A stretch of 33,839 nucleotides of DNA, from contig JAEZCJ010000103.1 in the NCBI GenBank assembly GCA_023433615.1, positions 1 through 33,839 of the forward strand. The letters are read 5' to 3'. The DNA comes from Bacillota bacterium (lineage in GTDB: Bacteria; Bacillota; Bacilli; Paenibacillales; Paenibacillaceae). The translations under genes were made by a program, and so were the position numbers. The notes beneath the pieces were generated by a model. That model did not search any database. It saw only the letters and a program-made list of their open reading frames with translations, and was not told the origin of the DNA. Below are positions 22,056 to 30,600 of this stretch, piece after piece. Each line of letters begins with the position of its first letter. Within the stretch, counting starts at the first letter, position 1.

Positions 22056-24335
22056 ATGCGGACGATAACGAGTGGGAACGGCGAATCGGCTAATGCGCCG
22101 GAAGGAAAGGCCTCGGTCACGGCTCGATTGGACGCGTCCAGTCTGGAGCGGTACTATGCAAGGCTCTTGAAGAAGAAGTCCATTCAAGGCGCCGCGTATC
22201 TGGCGTCAGTAGAGGGCGATATCGCCTTGCATCGGGCGATCGGCAAGCGGACGCCGAAGAAGGACAGCGCACCGATGCTCGCGGGCTCGCTCTTCCCGAC
22301 GATGGATCTTGCGGTCGCGTTCACGGCTGCGGCGATCATGCAGTTGATCGAACAGGGCAAGCTGGAACTGCATCAGTCGGCCGCAGACATCATTCCGGCT
22401 ATGGATAACCCCTATCACAGGAGCATCACGATCCATCATCTACTCTCGCATCGATCCGGATTGCCCGGCAACCAGAACGTGTACGGCGAAGCCTATAATC
22501 TCCCGCACTTCGAATGGCACGCCACGCTTAGGGGGGATTGGCTCAGTACGGTCTTGTCCGGACCGCTCTTCTGCAAGCCGGGAGAAACGGCGGCATTCAG
22601 TTATGCAGGCTATGCGGTATTGGGGGAGATTATCGAACGAATCACCGGCATGAGGGTCGAGAAGGTTATCCATGCCAACCTGCTATCCCCGCTCGGCATG
22701 CAGGACACGTTCTTCGATGTCCCGGCTGAACGAGCGGGTGAGGTTGCGTATGCGTTCGACTGGCAGGAATGGGCGATCTTCACGCACGCGGATCTGCGCA
22801 TGCCGAGGTCGTTCAGCGGTCTCTATTCTTCCTTGAAGGACTTGCATCGGTTTGCGCAGATGCTGCTCAATGACGGGGAGCTGGACGGCGTTCGCGTATT
22901 GAGCGCCGAATCCGTGAAGTTATTGACGACGAACCAGATGCCGGATGGCTGCAAGGAGATGTTATACGGCACGGTAGGAAAGCCGCGCAGGGGGTTCGGA
23001 TGGCGATTGGACAGCGATCCGAACCAAGCGATGCCGGAATCGACGTATTCGATGGGGAATTCGCAATGCGGCTTGTTCGTCGATCCCGAGAATCGGGTCG
23101 TGTTCGCGTTCTTCGCGCCTAACGGCAGCTGGGATTATGATGCGGTGAATACGATTCCCGCCACGTTATTATGGTATGGCTTGGACCGGGTACGGCTATC
23201 GCCTGCACGAGACGCGAACGCGAAGAGCGGACCGCCGCTAGCCGATGCAAGCGAGCGATTGCAGGCCTGTTTGTCGGCATTCATCGAAGACGGTAAGCTG
23301 CACGGCGTTTCCTGCGCGATTGCGCAGGAAGGCGGAACCGTCATGCAATTCGCCGCAGGCAGTCGGCGATACAATGACCCGAGCGTGCCATTGCGCACGG
23401 ACGATATCCATATGGTATCTTCGCTCACGAAGCTATTCACGTTGATCGCGGTCATGAAGCTGGCCGGCGAAGGCTCGCTTCATCTGCACCATGCGGTCAG
23501 CAAGCATCTGCCGGAATTCGATACGAACCAGCATCGCGGCATCGCGATCGATCAGTTGTTGAATCATACTTCGGGCATATGGCCGGAGCCGGGGATGGAC
23601 GGCGAGACTCACCCGTACGGGTGGTGGGAGCATCGGTTCATGTTCGAACACGGAGGCGACAAGAAGTCCCCTTGGATTCAAGCGCTGCTCGCAGGGCCGC
23701 TCCGCTCGAATCCTGGGGAACGCGCGCTCTATTCGACAGCAGGTTATCTTGTCCTAGGCGAGCTTGTGGCTCGCGCGTCCGGCCTGCCGTTCGAACAATA
23801 TGTGCAGGCGAACATTCTCGACCCGCTGGACATGAAGGATACCTTCTTCCGTGTGCCGGAATCGCGCTTGGAGGATGTCGCAGTAGCCGATGAATGGCAA
23901 GAGAATCTGTTGTATCTCCCGCCGGTCGCGTCAGCGGGGGAGCCGCCCCGTTCGGGAGCCGGCCTGTATACGACGATGCAAGACTTGCTCAAGCTCGGTC
24001 GCATGCTGCTGAACGGAGGGACAGCTTCGAATGGCCAGAAGATCCTGAAGCCTCGAGTCGTCGAGCTGCTAGCCGATCAGGATTTCTTAGGCTTGCCGGG
24101 CGTACACGTGTCGAGTTCGCCACGCGCGCGGTTTCCGTTCAGCGATGCGCGCTATCCTGAGAAGCAGATGGCATTCCCGATGCCGTTCTATCATGACTTC
24201 GCGGTTACCGCGGCATTGCTGCTGGATGAAGCTTCGGGTACGGCGGCAGTCGTCATGGCCCATGCTTCCGAGAAGGAGTCGCCGGCGTTGCTTCGCGAAG
24301 CGCACGGCATCCTGACCGGCGCTAACGGATCGTAA
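22056..24335 (+). CDS. Tandem beta-lactamase-like serine hydrolase, first half degenerate
   Basis: A 759-aa protein made of two class C beta-lactamase/esterase-like halves (about 25-380 and 400-755). In the second half the SxxK motif is intact as S456-L-T-K459, with HTSG and Y559-S-T as the second motif. In the first half the equivalent is T82-M-D-L85, which lacks both nucleophile and lysine, and Y183-A-G replaces Y-S/A-N. The first half should therefore be inactive, perhaps binding or structural. There is no signal peptide, so it is probably cytoplasmic, unlike most relatives. ATG 22056 is 5 nt after GGAGG; ATG 22044 lies before that site. Confidence 0.88.
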   Translation: MRTITSGNGESANAPEGKASVTARLDASSLERYYARLLKKKSIQGAAYLASVEGDIALHRAIGKRTPKKDSAPMLAGSLFPTMDLAVAFTAAAIMQLIEQGKLELHQSAADIIPAMDNPYHRSITIHHLLSHRSGLPGNQNVYGEAYNLPHFEWHATLRGDWLSTVLSGPLFCKPGETAAFSYAGYAVLGEIIERITGMRVEKVIHANLLSPLGMQDTFFDVPAERAGEVAYAFDWQEWAIFTHADLRMPRSFSGLYSSLKDLHRFAQMLLNDGELDGVRVLSAESVKLLTTNQMPDGCKEMLYGTVGKPRRGFGWRLDSDPNQAMPESTYSMGNSQCGLFVDPENRVVFAFFAPNGSWDYDAVNTIPATLLWYGLDRVRLSPARDANAKSGPPLADASERLQACLSAFIEDGKLHGVSCAIAQEGGTVMQFAAGSRRYNDPSVPLRTDDIHMVSSLTKLFTLIAVMKLAGEGSLHLHHAVSKHLPEFDTNQHRGIAIDQLLNHTSGIWPEPGMDGETHPYGWWEHRFMFEHGGDKKSPWIQALLAGPLRSNPGERALYSTAGYLVLGELVARASGLPFEQYVQANILDPLDMKDTFFRVPESRLEDVAVADEWQENLLYLPPVASAGEPPRSGAGLYTTMQDLLKLGRMLLNGGTASNGQKILKPRVVELLADQDFLGLPGVHVSSSPRARFPFSDARYPEKQMAFPMPFYHDFAVTAALLLDEASGTAAVVMAHASEKESPALLREAHGILTGANGS

Positions 24336-24366
24336 GCAAGCGTCGAATCGTTCAGTCGCAATTCGA

Positions 24367-24406
24367 GCCTGGAGTGCCGCTTGTGCGGCATTCCGGGCTT
24401 CTTTCG
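24367..24406 (+). terminator. Terminator after the tandem hydrolase gene
   Basis: GCCTGGAGTGCCGC (24367-24380) pairs with GCGGCATTCCGGGC (24385-24398) with two G-U pairs and a TTGT loop, followed by TTCTTTC. Confidence 0.75.
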
Positions 24407-24522
24407 CGATATAGACATAGAATTGTCGCGTTAACGGGGTTCCGATTCGTGAAGTTAAGGGTTACAATGCATACTAGATGCGTAGAATACGCGTAAGATT
24501 CGAACAGAATGGAGAGAGAGAC

Positions 24523-24669
24523 ATGGGGGTTCCCGCAGGTGTCTGGATCGCGGCCGTCATCATCGTCGCGCTGCTCGCTTGGATGACCTTCTGGGTGACG
24601 AATAAGGCATACTCCCGTAAATGGGAGGATCAGCCGGATCTGGATCAGCACCAATCGCGCAAAGAGTAA
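24523..24669 (+). CDS. Small single-span membrane protein (YtzI-like)
   Basis: A 48-aa protein: one hydrophobic helix (about 6-24), then T-N-K-A-Y-S-R-K-W-E, then an acidic Gln-rich tail. The helix plus T-x-K-A-Y-S arrangement resembles the small YtzI-type proteins of Bacillales, from memory and with low certainty. GGAG with GA repeats lies about 8 nt before ATG 24523. A terminator-like hairpin follows directly. Confidence 0.55.
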   Translation: MGVPAGVWIAAVIIVALLAWMTFWVTNKAYSRKWEDQPDLDQHQSRKE

Positions 24670-24682
24670 AACTAACAAAAAA

Positions 24683-24724
24683 AACAAGACCATGTTATGC
24701 TTCGTCATCAATTTGGTCTTGTTT
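24683..24724 (+). terminator. Hairpin after the small membrane gene
   Basis: AAACAAGACCA (24683-24693) and TGGTCTTGTTT (24714-24724) form a perfect 11-bp stem with a 20-nt loop. An A-run precedes it, so it would terminate best for minus-strand transcripts, but it is the only hairpin behind the plus-strand gene. Confidence 0.6.
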
Positions 24725-24748
24725 GTCATGGGGTTTTCGCGTTATGAT
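24719..24748 (+). promoter_or_regulatory. Candidate promoter of the mannanase gene
   Basis: TTGTTT (24719-24724) and TATGAT (24743-24748) are 18 bp apart. The -35 overlaps the 3' end of the preceding hairpin. Confidence 0.45.
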
Positions 24749-24752
24749 GGTG

Positions 24753-24766
24753 GTGAAGCGCTTTCA
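24753..24766 (+). promoter_or_regulatory. Possible catabolite-repression (cre-like) site
   Basis: GTGAAGCGCTTTCA has the AAGCGCTTTCA half of a CcpA site intact but three mismatches at its left end against the ideal. It lies just after the -10, where repression would be expected for a polysaccharide-degrading gene. Confidence 0.35.
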
Positions 24767-24782
24767 AATTGGGGGGGTTGTT

Positions 24783-24887
24783 GTGAGGGATAGGAAGGAG
24801 GACAGTGATTTGTTAGGTAAAGACCTAACAATATTGGGTGATTGCCTGCAGTCATACCTAACGGCATATCGGGGGGATACGGAATGA
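24783..24887 (+). CDS. Possible leader ORF coupled to the mannanase
   Basis: An open frame of 34 codons from GTG 24783, or 25 codons from TTG 24810. AAGGAGG at 24795-24801 is 8 nt before the TTG, a good site. The TGA stop (24885-24887) overlaps the mannanase ATG as ATGA, typical of coupling. From the TTG the peptide reads MLGKDLTILG and ends YRGDTE. No family was recognised. It may be chance, but signal strength and coupling are suggestive. Confidence 0.4.
   Translation: MRDRKEDSDLLGKDLTILGDCLQSYLTAYRGDTE
24810..24831. promoter_or_regulatory. Perfect inverted repeat in the mannanase leader
   Basis: TTGTTAGGT (24810-24818) and ACCTAACAA (24823-24831) form a perfect 9-bp dyad with an AAAG loop. 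A further half-copy CCTAAC lies about 30 bp downstream. It could be an operator or an RNA hairpin over the start of the small leader ORF. Confidence 0.55.
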
Positions 24888-26986
24888 ATATGCAGCGCAA
24901 ATGGCTAATTGCCGTCCTGGTCATAGCGGCAACGGCGATTATCATCGTGTCGGCTGTTCAGATGAAAGCAGATCAGGGATCGATGAACCAGCAGGCGAAT
25001 ACGCAAACGGAGAATCAGGCGGAGCCATCCGCAGATGGAGATGACGACGTGCCCGATCAAGCAGAGGCGCGCGAATTCGACTTCGTCGATCCCGAAGCGA
25101 CCGGCAACACCAAGTCGCTGTACGCCTACTTGTCCGACCAGAGAGGCAAGCAAATCTTGTTCGGCCATCAGCATGCTACAACGGAGAGCATCTCGTCTTC
25201 GACGGATCCGATTCAATCGGAGGTCAAAATCTCGACAGGCGATTATCCGGCCATATTCGGCTGGGATACGCTCTCTCTCGAAGGCAAGGAGAAGCCCGGC
25301 GTATTCGGCAATACGCTACTTAGCCGCGAGCGCATCATCGAGAAAATGCAGGAGGCGCATGCGCTCGGCGGCATCGTGGCGCTGAGCACGCATCCGCCGA
25401 ATTTCGTTACGGGCGGGAGCTTCAACGACACGACGGGCAACGTGGTCGCGGAGATTCTGCCGGGCGGCAGCAAGCATGCGGAATTCGACCGCTACCTCGA
25501 TCTGATCGCCGATGTCGCGAACAATGTGAAGGATCAGGATGGCGAGTTGATCCCGCTGTTATTCCGGCCGTTCCATGAACAGAACGGAAGCTGGTTCTGG
25601 TGGGGCGCCCGCACGACTAAGACGGCGGACTATATCGCGCTCTATCGCTATACGGTTGAGTACTTGCGCGATGCGAAGGACGTACATAACCTCTTGTATG
25701 TCTTCTCGCCGAACGGGCCGTTCCGTGGCGATGAGGCCAATTACATGACGACTTATCCGGGCGATGCCTACGTGGATATTCTCGGCATGGACCAATACGA
25801 CAACCTGGAGAACCCCGGATCGAACGCTTTCCTCGACCAGCTAGCGGCAGATCTTGCCATGATCAATCGTCTGGCGGATGCGCGAGGAAAAATTGCGGCA
25901 CTATCGGAATACGGCTACAGCCCGCAAGGCATGAAGACGACGGGCAACGGCGATCTGGCCTGGTTCACGAAGGTGCTGGAGGCGATCAAGTCCGACCCGG
26001 ATGCGAAACGTACAGCTTACATGCAGACATGGGCGAACTTTGCGCTGGACGGCAACCTGTTCGTTCCGTACAAGAATGCGCCGGGCGATCACGAGCTGCT
26101 GCCGGACTTCATCCGGTTCTATGAGGATGACTATACGGGATTCGCGCAAGAGGTAAACGGCGTATATGGCCGCGAAATCGCGGCGCTGCAGGAGGAACCG
26201 TTCCTCCACATTGCGGTTCCCACGAATGATGCCGTGCTGAAGGAAGCGCCGGTGCACGTGCGCGCAAGGCTGCTGCATAGCGATGCCGAAGCTGTCATGC
26301 TGAAAGTGCAAGGAAGCGACACGGTCACAGCGATGACGCGGGATGCCGACGGCTACTATACGGCGGAGTGGGTTCCGGATGCGCAGCTTGACGTAGGGAC
26401 GTTCGAGTTGCAGGTTGAAGCGAAGCAGGGCGATGGCAAGACGCTGGAGCATGCCGTACTTGTCCAATACAAGCCTGGCAGCGGAGCGAGCGCAAGCGAG
26501 ACGCTCTACGACTATGAGAGCGGGACAGAGGAATGGAGCATTAACAACGATAATGGCGGCGCTTGGAATACGGCGAAGGCCGCAGGCGTCGAACGGACGG
26601 GAGCAGCGGCCGCGAAGGGGAAGTCCTCGCTCAAGGCAGACTTCACGCTAGGCGGAGGCAGCTTCGAACTGACGCGCGTCGGCCGGCTGGACTTGTCGGA
26701 GGCGACGGCGCTGTCCGCGAAGGTCCATGTCGCACTAGCAGATAATGCGTCCGCAGGCAGCGGCATTCGCGTAAAGCTGTTCCTGAAGACCGGAGACAGC
26801 TGGGCTTGGATGGATTCCGGGGAGACGGTGCTATCAGGCGAAGGATTCACGACGATCCCGTTCGAGATCCGGAATGCCACGGGCAAAGATTTCGTGCAAG
26901 CGATCGGGCTGCAGGTATTATCGCCGGACGACGCATCGGGCACGGCCACGATCTATCTGGATGACGTAACGATGATCATCGAATAA
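24884..26986 (+). CDS. Secreted/anchored GH26 beta-mannanase with C-terminal carbohydrate-binding region
   Basis: A 700-aa enzyme. A basic N-terminus and hydrophobic helix (about 7-26) give a signal or membrane anchor, then a Gln/Glu/Asp-rich linker (30-65). The GH26 catalytic barrel spans about 75-430: ILFGHQH at 91-97, acid/base Glu232 in FRPFHEQNGSWFWWG, and nucleophile Glu342 in ALSEYGYS. An Ig-like module (about 435-530) and a C-terminal beta-sandwich (540-700, starting LYDYESGTEEW) like mannan-binding CBMs follow. It should cleave beta-1,4-mannan outside the cell. ATG 24884 follows GGGGGG by 6 nt. Confidence 0.93.
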   Translation: MNMQRKWLIAVLVIAATAIIIVSAVQMKADQGSMNQQANTQTENQAEPSADGDDDVPDQAEAREFDFVDPEATGNTKSLYAYLSDQRGKQILFGHQHATTESISSSTDPIQSEVKISTGDYPAIFGWDTLSLEGKEKPGVFGNTLLSRERIIEKMQEAHALGGIVALSTHPPNFVTGGSFNDTTGNVVAEILPGGSKHAEFDRYLDLIADVANNVKDQDGELIPLLFRPFHEQNGSWFWWGARTTKTADYIALYRYTVEYLRDAKDVHNLLYVFSPNGPFRGDEANYMTTYPGDAYVDILGMDQYDNLENPGSNAFLDQLAADLAMINRLADARGKIAALSEYGYSPQGMKTTGNGDLAWFTKVLEAIKSDPDAKRTAYMQTWANFALDGNLFVPYKNAPGDHELLPDFIRFYEDDYTGFAQEVNGVYGREIAALQEEPFLHIAVPTNDAVLKEAPVHVRARLLHSDAEAVMLKVQGSDTVTAMTRDADGYYTAEWVPDAQLDVGTFELQVEAKQGDGKTLEHAVLVQYKPGSGASASETLYDYESGTEEWSINNDNGGAWNTAKAAGVERTGAAAAKGKSSLKADFTLGGGSFELTRVGRLDLSEATALSAKVHVALADNASAGSGIRVKLFLKTGDSWAWMDSGETVLSGEGFTTIPFEIRNATGKDFVQAIGLQVLSPDDASGTATIYLDDVTMIIE

Positions 26987-26991
26987 AGAAT

Positions 26992-27037
26992 GATCGCTCT
27001 CGATTAGGCGGGCAATGCCATATTGAGGGCGATCTTA
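26992..27037 (+). terminator. Terminator after the mannanase gene
   Basis: GATCGCTCTCGAT (26992-27004) and ATTGAGGGCGATC (27022-27034) pair over 13 bp with two G-U pairs, and an inner GGC/GCC stem strengthens it. TTATTG follows. Confidence 0.6.
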
Positions 27038-27071
27038 TTGCAGTATCGGGGTCCAGAGCGAGCGATAAACA

Positions 27072-27080
27072 TGCTATAAT
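27072..27080 (+). promoter_or_regulatory. Extended -10 promoter of the DUF418 gene
   Basis: TGCTATAAT carries both the TGN extension and a perfect -10; no good -35 is seen. It is 35 bp before the start codon. Confidence 0.55.
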
Positions 27081-27115
27081 GGACGACGATCGTTATCTGA
27101 CGGGGGATGGTCTTA

Positions 27116-28315
27116 ATGGAAGAAGAACGAGCGCCGATGCAGGGCAAAGAAGTCCATCCATCGCGAATCGGCGAAATCGATGCGCTGCGCGGATTGGCTG
27201 TGCTGGGCATCTGCATCGTTAACATCCCTGAAATGATAGGGAACGGGATCTCGTATCAATCGAGCTACTCGGGAATGGATGCATTCGTCCGGCTGCTGTA
27301 TGACATGTTCGTCCAGACGAAGTTCTACACGTTGTTCGCCTTCTTATTCGGGGTTAGCTTCTATTTGTTCATGAAGCGATCGGAGGAGAAACAGCTTCGT
27401 CCTTATCGACTGATGTCGCGCCGGCTGTTGCTGCTGCTGGCTGTGGGGATCGGCCATGCCGTGCTGTTATGGTTCGGCGATGTACTGCATGTGTACGCGT
27501 TAATCGGATTTATGCTGCTGTTATTCTATAAGCGGAAGGCGAGCACGATATTGGCGTGGAGTCTCAGCCTGCTCGGGTTGTCCGTGCTCGTGCATGCAGG
27601 TCTGACGGCGCTTGCTGCGGCATTCGCTGCAGAAGCGCTTGACGAAGTGCTGTTCATGGAGGTGCCAAGTCTCGCGGAACGCGTGGAATTTATGTTGACA
27701 GACGGGATAGCCAATTTCTTCCTCATGCTGCCCGAGATCATGGGATTATTCTTGCTGGGCTTATATGCGGGCAAGAAAGGCTGGCTCGAGAAGGACGGCA
27801 TGCCGCGCAAGAAGCTGCTGGGGGCGCTCCGGATCGCATTGCCCGCTGCGGTGCTGTTCTGGGTGCCAATGGTGATCGAGTACTTGTCTAGCACTAGCTA
27901 TAATACGAATCTTGTCTACCCTTACATGTACTTATCCGGGAAGGCGATGGCGGTCGTATACCTCAGTCTGCTGTTATTGTTATACCGCGCATTCGGCGAA
28001 CGGTTATTCGCGGGTCTTAGCGCGGTCGGACGGATGGCCTTCACCAATTATCTCGCGCAGACGATCATTACCGTAATTCTCTTCCAAGTGTTAATGGATG
28101 CATCCGATTGGCCGATGTGGGCAGCATTCGCGTATGCGGGCTTGCTGTTCGCGGTCCAGCTCGCGTGGAGCCGGTATTGGCTGAGTCGCTTTCAAATGGG
28201 GCCGCTGGAATGGTTGTGGCGCGCAGGCACCTATGGCACACAATTCCGGCATATCAATTCGGGAAGACGGGCAAGAACAGCAACAGATGCTCACCAAATC
28301 TCATCCGGCAGTTGA
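27116..28315 (+). CDS. DUF418 family (YeiB-like) membrane protein
   Basis: A 399-aa protein. After a charged N-terminus the family start IGEIDALRGLAVLGICIVNI is clear, then about eight to ten helices, including FYTLFAFLFGVSFYLFM, and the closing DUF418 part VGRMAFTNYLAQTIITVILF. DUF418 proteins are uncharacterised integral membrane proteins related to acyltransferase-like membrane folds. The C-terminal 30 residues are Arg/Ser-rich and look like a tail without homology. ATG 27116 is placed after GGGGGA (27102-27107), 8 nt away. Confidence 0.85.
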   Translation: MEEERAPMQGKEVHPSRIGEIDALRGLAVLGICIVNIPEMIGNGISYQSSYSGMDAFVRLLYDMFVQTKFYTLFAFLFGVSFYLFMKRSEEKQLRPYRLMSRRLLLLLAVGIGHAVLLWFGDVLHVYALIGFMLLLFYKRKASTILAWSLSLLGLSVLVHAGLTALAAAFAAEALDEVLFMEVPSLAERVEFMLTDGIANFFLMLPEIMGLFLLGLYAGKKGWLEKDGMPRKKLLGALRIALPAAVLFWVPMVIEYLSSTSYNTNLVYPYMYLSGKAMAVVYLSLLLLLYRAFGERLFAGLSAVGRMAFTNYLAQTIITVILFQVLMDASDWPMWAAFAYAGLLFAVQLAWSRYWLSRFQMGPLEWLWRAGTYGTQFRHINSGRRARTATDAHQISSGS

Positions 28316-28335
28316 TTTACGCCGGGAACCAACGA

Positions 28336-28367
28336 AGCGCGAGTCCTGATGGGGATTCGCGCTTTTT
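28336..28367 (+). terminator. Terminator after the DUF418 gene
   Basis: AGCGCGAGTCC (28336-28346) and GGATTCGCGCT (28353-28363) pair with one G-U, followed by TTTTG. Confidence 0.8.
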
Positions 28368-28437
28368 GTGTGTATATTGGCAGCCTAAGGCAGGAGAAGC
28401 TAGCGGTAGGCACATAGAGAAGGGATGGAGCAACTGC

Positions 28438-29574
28438 ATGAAAGCCGTTACGTATCAAGGCATTCGCAATGTGAAGGTCAAGGAAGTGCAGGATCCGAAG
28501 CTGGAAGAGCCGGATGATATGATCGTGAAGCTGACGACAACCGCCATTTGCGGTTCCGACCTTCATCTCGTACACGGATTGATACCGAACATGCCCACGG
28601 ACTACATTATCGGGCATGAACCGATGGGAATCGTGGAAGAGGTCGGTCATGGCGTCACGAAGCTGAAAAAGGGCGATCGCGTCGTCATCCCGTTCAATGT
28701 GAGCTGCGGCGAATGCCGCTATTGCAGGGAGCAGCTCGAGAGTCAGTGCGACCGTTCGAATCCGCACGGCGATGCGGGAGGTTTCTTTGGCTATTCCGAG
28801 ACTTTCGGCGGCTACGCCGGCGGGCAGGCGGAATATTTGCGCGTGCCTTATGCCAATTTCTCGTCGTTCAAGCTGCCTGATCGGTGCGAGACCGAGGACG
28901 AGAAGCTCTGCTTGATCGCAGACGTCATGCCGACGGCCTATTGGAGCGTCGAGAATGCGGGCGTCAAGGCAGGCGATACGGTGATCGTGCTGGGATGCGG
29001 ACCGGTCGGGCTCATGACGCAGAAATTTTGCTGGCTGAAGGGGGCTCAACGCGTAATCGCGGTCGATTATATCGGATACCGGCTCGAGCATGCGAAGCGG
29101 ACGAATCACGTCGAGATCGTGAATTTCGAGGACGAGCCGAACATCGGCAATCATCTGAAAGAGATAACGGGCGGCGGGGCGGATGTCGTCATCGACTGCG
29201 TAGGCTTAGACGGGAAGAAGACGGTACTCGAGACGATCGCGACGACACTGATGCTTCACGGCGGAGCAATGGGCGCGATCGAAATCGCGGCCCAGGCGGT
29301 GCGCAAGGGCGGCATGGTACAGTTGACCGGCGTTTACGGCCTGCGTTACAACGCTTTTCCGCTCGGCGACTTCTTCTCCCGTAACATCAACCTGCGGATG
29401 GGGCAGGCGCCGGTCGTCCATCTGATGCCGAAGATGTATGAGCTTGTCGAATCCGGCCGCGTCGATCCCGGCGATATCATTACGCATGTGCTTCCGCTTG
29501 GCGAAGCGAAGCACGGGTACGAAATTTTCGATGCGAAGAAGGATAACTGCATCAAGGTCGTGCTGAAGCCGTAA
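28438..29574 (+). CDS. Zinc-dependent alcohol dehydrogenase family protein
   Basis: A 378-aa medium-chain dehydrogenase. Catalytic zinc cues are CGSDLHL and GHEPMGIVEEVG (GHE motif). The structural-zinc lobe has CGECRYCREQLESQC with four cysteines. The Rossmann part is VIVLGCGPVGLM. A longer gap between the domains, with AMGAIEIAAQAVRKGG, is like the formaldehyde/glutathione-independent and threonine-dehydrogenase-like group, but the substrate is not established. ATG 28438 follows GGGATGGAG; the frame is open further upstream only because it overlaps the DUF418 gene. Confidence 0.9.
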   Translation: MKAVTYQGIRNVKVKEVQDPKLEEPDDMIVKLTTTAICGSDLHLVHGLIPNMPTDYIIGHEPMGIVEEVGHGVTKLKKGDRVVIPFNVSCGECRYCREQLESQCDRSNPHGDAGGFFGYSETFGGYAGGQAEYLRVPYANFSSFKLPDRCETEDEKLCLIADVMPTAYWSVENAGVKAGDTVIVLGCGPVGLMTQKFCWLKGAQRVIAVDYIGYRLEHAKRTNHVEIVNFEDEPNIGNHLKEITGGGADVVIDCVGLDGKKTVLETIATTLMLHGGAMGAIEIAAQAVRKGGMVQLTGVYGLRYNAFPLGDFFSRNINLRMGQAPVVHLMPKMYELVESGRVDPGDIITHVLPLGEAKHGYEIFDAKKDNCIKVVLKP

Positions 29575-29677
29575 CGTAACGATCCGTAGCTGTATAAGCA
29601 GCCGTGAAACGACGCAACCTATTTCAGGCAAAATAACGAGGCGTTGCCGGCCGATGCGATCCCATGAAGGAGTGGAA

Positions 29678-30286
29678 ATGGTGGCGAATGTAAAGTTAGC
29701 AGTCGTGTATTACAGCATGACAGGGACGAACTATAAGATGGCGTTGATGGCGGAGGAAGCTGGCAAGGCGAACGGCGCCGACGTGAAGGTCATGAAGGTG
29801 CAGGAGCTCGCGCCGGAGTCTGCCATTGCGGGCAACCCGGCATGGCAAGCCCATGTAGAAGAGGCGAAGCATGTGCCGGTCGTGACGCTTGACGACTTGG
29901 AGCAGTCGGATGCCGTACTGTTCAGCATGCCGACCCGATTCGGCAATCTGCCTTCGCAGATGAAGCAGTTCCTCGACACGACAGGCGGATTATGGTTCCA
30001 GGGCAAGCTCGTCAACAAGGTCGTGAGCGGCATGACCTCGGCACAGAACGACCACGGCGGTCAAGAAATGACGATTCTCTCCCTGTACACCACCATGTAT
30101 CACTGGGGAGCGATCATCGCGGCGCCCGGCTACACCGATCCGGTCTTGTTCACGACAGGCGGCAACCCGTACGGTACCAGCGTGTCTGTCGACCAGAACG
30201 GCAACATGACCGTCGACATCAAGCCGGCGGTTACGCATCAAGTGAAGCGCATGATTCAGATCGCCCAAATGGTGAAGAACGGTTAA
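29678..30286 (+). CDS. wrbA: NAD(P)H:quinone oxidoreductase, flavodoxin-like
   Basis: A 202-aa protein. The FMN phosphate loop is YYSMTGTNYKMA (about 10-21), MPTRFGNLPSQMKQFLDTTGGLW is the family signature, and SAQNDHGGQE closes the flavin site, all typical of WrbA. It reduces quinones by two electrons using NAD(P)H and works in oxidative stress defence. ATG 29678 follows AAGGAG by 5-6 nt. It is downstream of the dehydrogenase gene with a 103-bp gap. Confidence 0.93.
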   Translation: MVANVKLAVVYYSMTGTNYKMALMAEEAGKANGADVKVMKVQELAPESAIAGNPAWQAHVEEAKHVPVVTLDDLEQSDAVLFSMPTRFGNLPSQMKQFLDTTGGLWFQGKLVNKVVSGMTSAQNDHGGQEMTILSLYTTMYHWGAIIAAPGYTDPVLFTTGGNPYGTSVSVDQNGNMTVDIKPAVTHQVKRMIQIAQMVKNG

Positions 30287-30600
30287 TTATAATTAATGAA
30301 GTTAAATATGCATGACATGAACAACCGCCTCCTAATAGCTGGAGGCGGTTAATCGTCATGGTCGAAAGTACGAGTCATGGCGTATCCATCCGTTCATCGG
30401 GCAGGGAAGACCGACGTGTCGTGAAACCATCCGCTTATTGGAATCGTTCGGCCCGAGGTCGGGCACAACTATAACTGTCGTGATAAGAAAAAGCATTGTT
30501 ATTGATAGAAAAAATTTGTCAGGGAAGCAGTTTACATTCCATGTAACATCTTTATACTAGACTAAGTAATAATTCTTGTTGTAATTGGAGGAATTAATCG
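30287..30600. other. Intergenic stretch between wrbA and ddh
   Basis: It holds one hairpin, AACCGCCTCC (30323-30332) with GGAGGCGGTT (30341-30350), 10 bp with an 8-nt loop. It lies soon after wrbA, has no T-run, and is probably its terminator. The rest is AT-rich toward the ddh promoter. No lysine riboswitch or other gene was recognised. Confidence 0.6.
30531..30558 (+). promoter_or_regulatory. Promoter of ddh
   Basis: TTTACA (30531-30536) and TATACT (30553-30558) are 16 bp apart, about 42 bp before the ATG. Confidence 0.6.

Noticed and set aside
24352..24729. Minus-strand 125-codon frame
   Set aside because: It covers two terminators and the small membrane gene, whose own ribosome site and hydrophobic helix are better supported.
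30287..30600. Lysine riboswitch before ddh
   Set aside because: The conserved L-box sequence blocks and the long paired architecture are not present.
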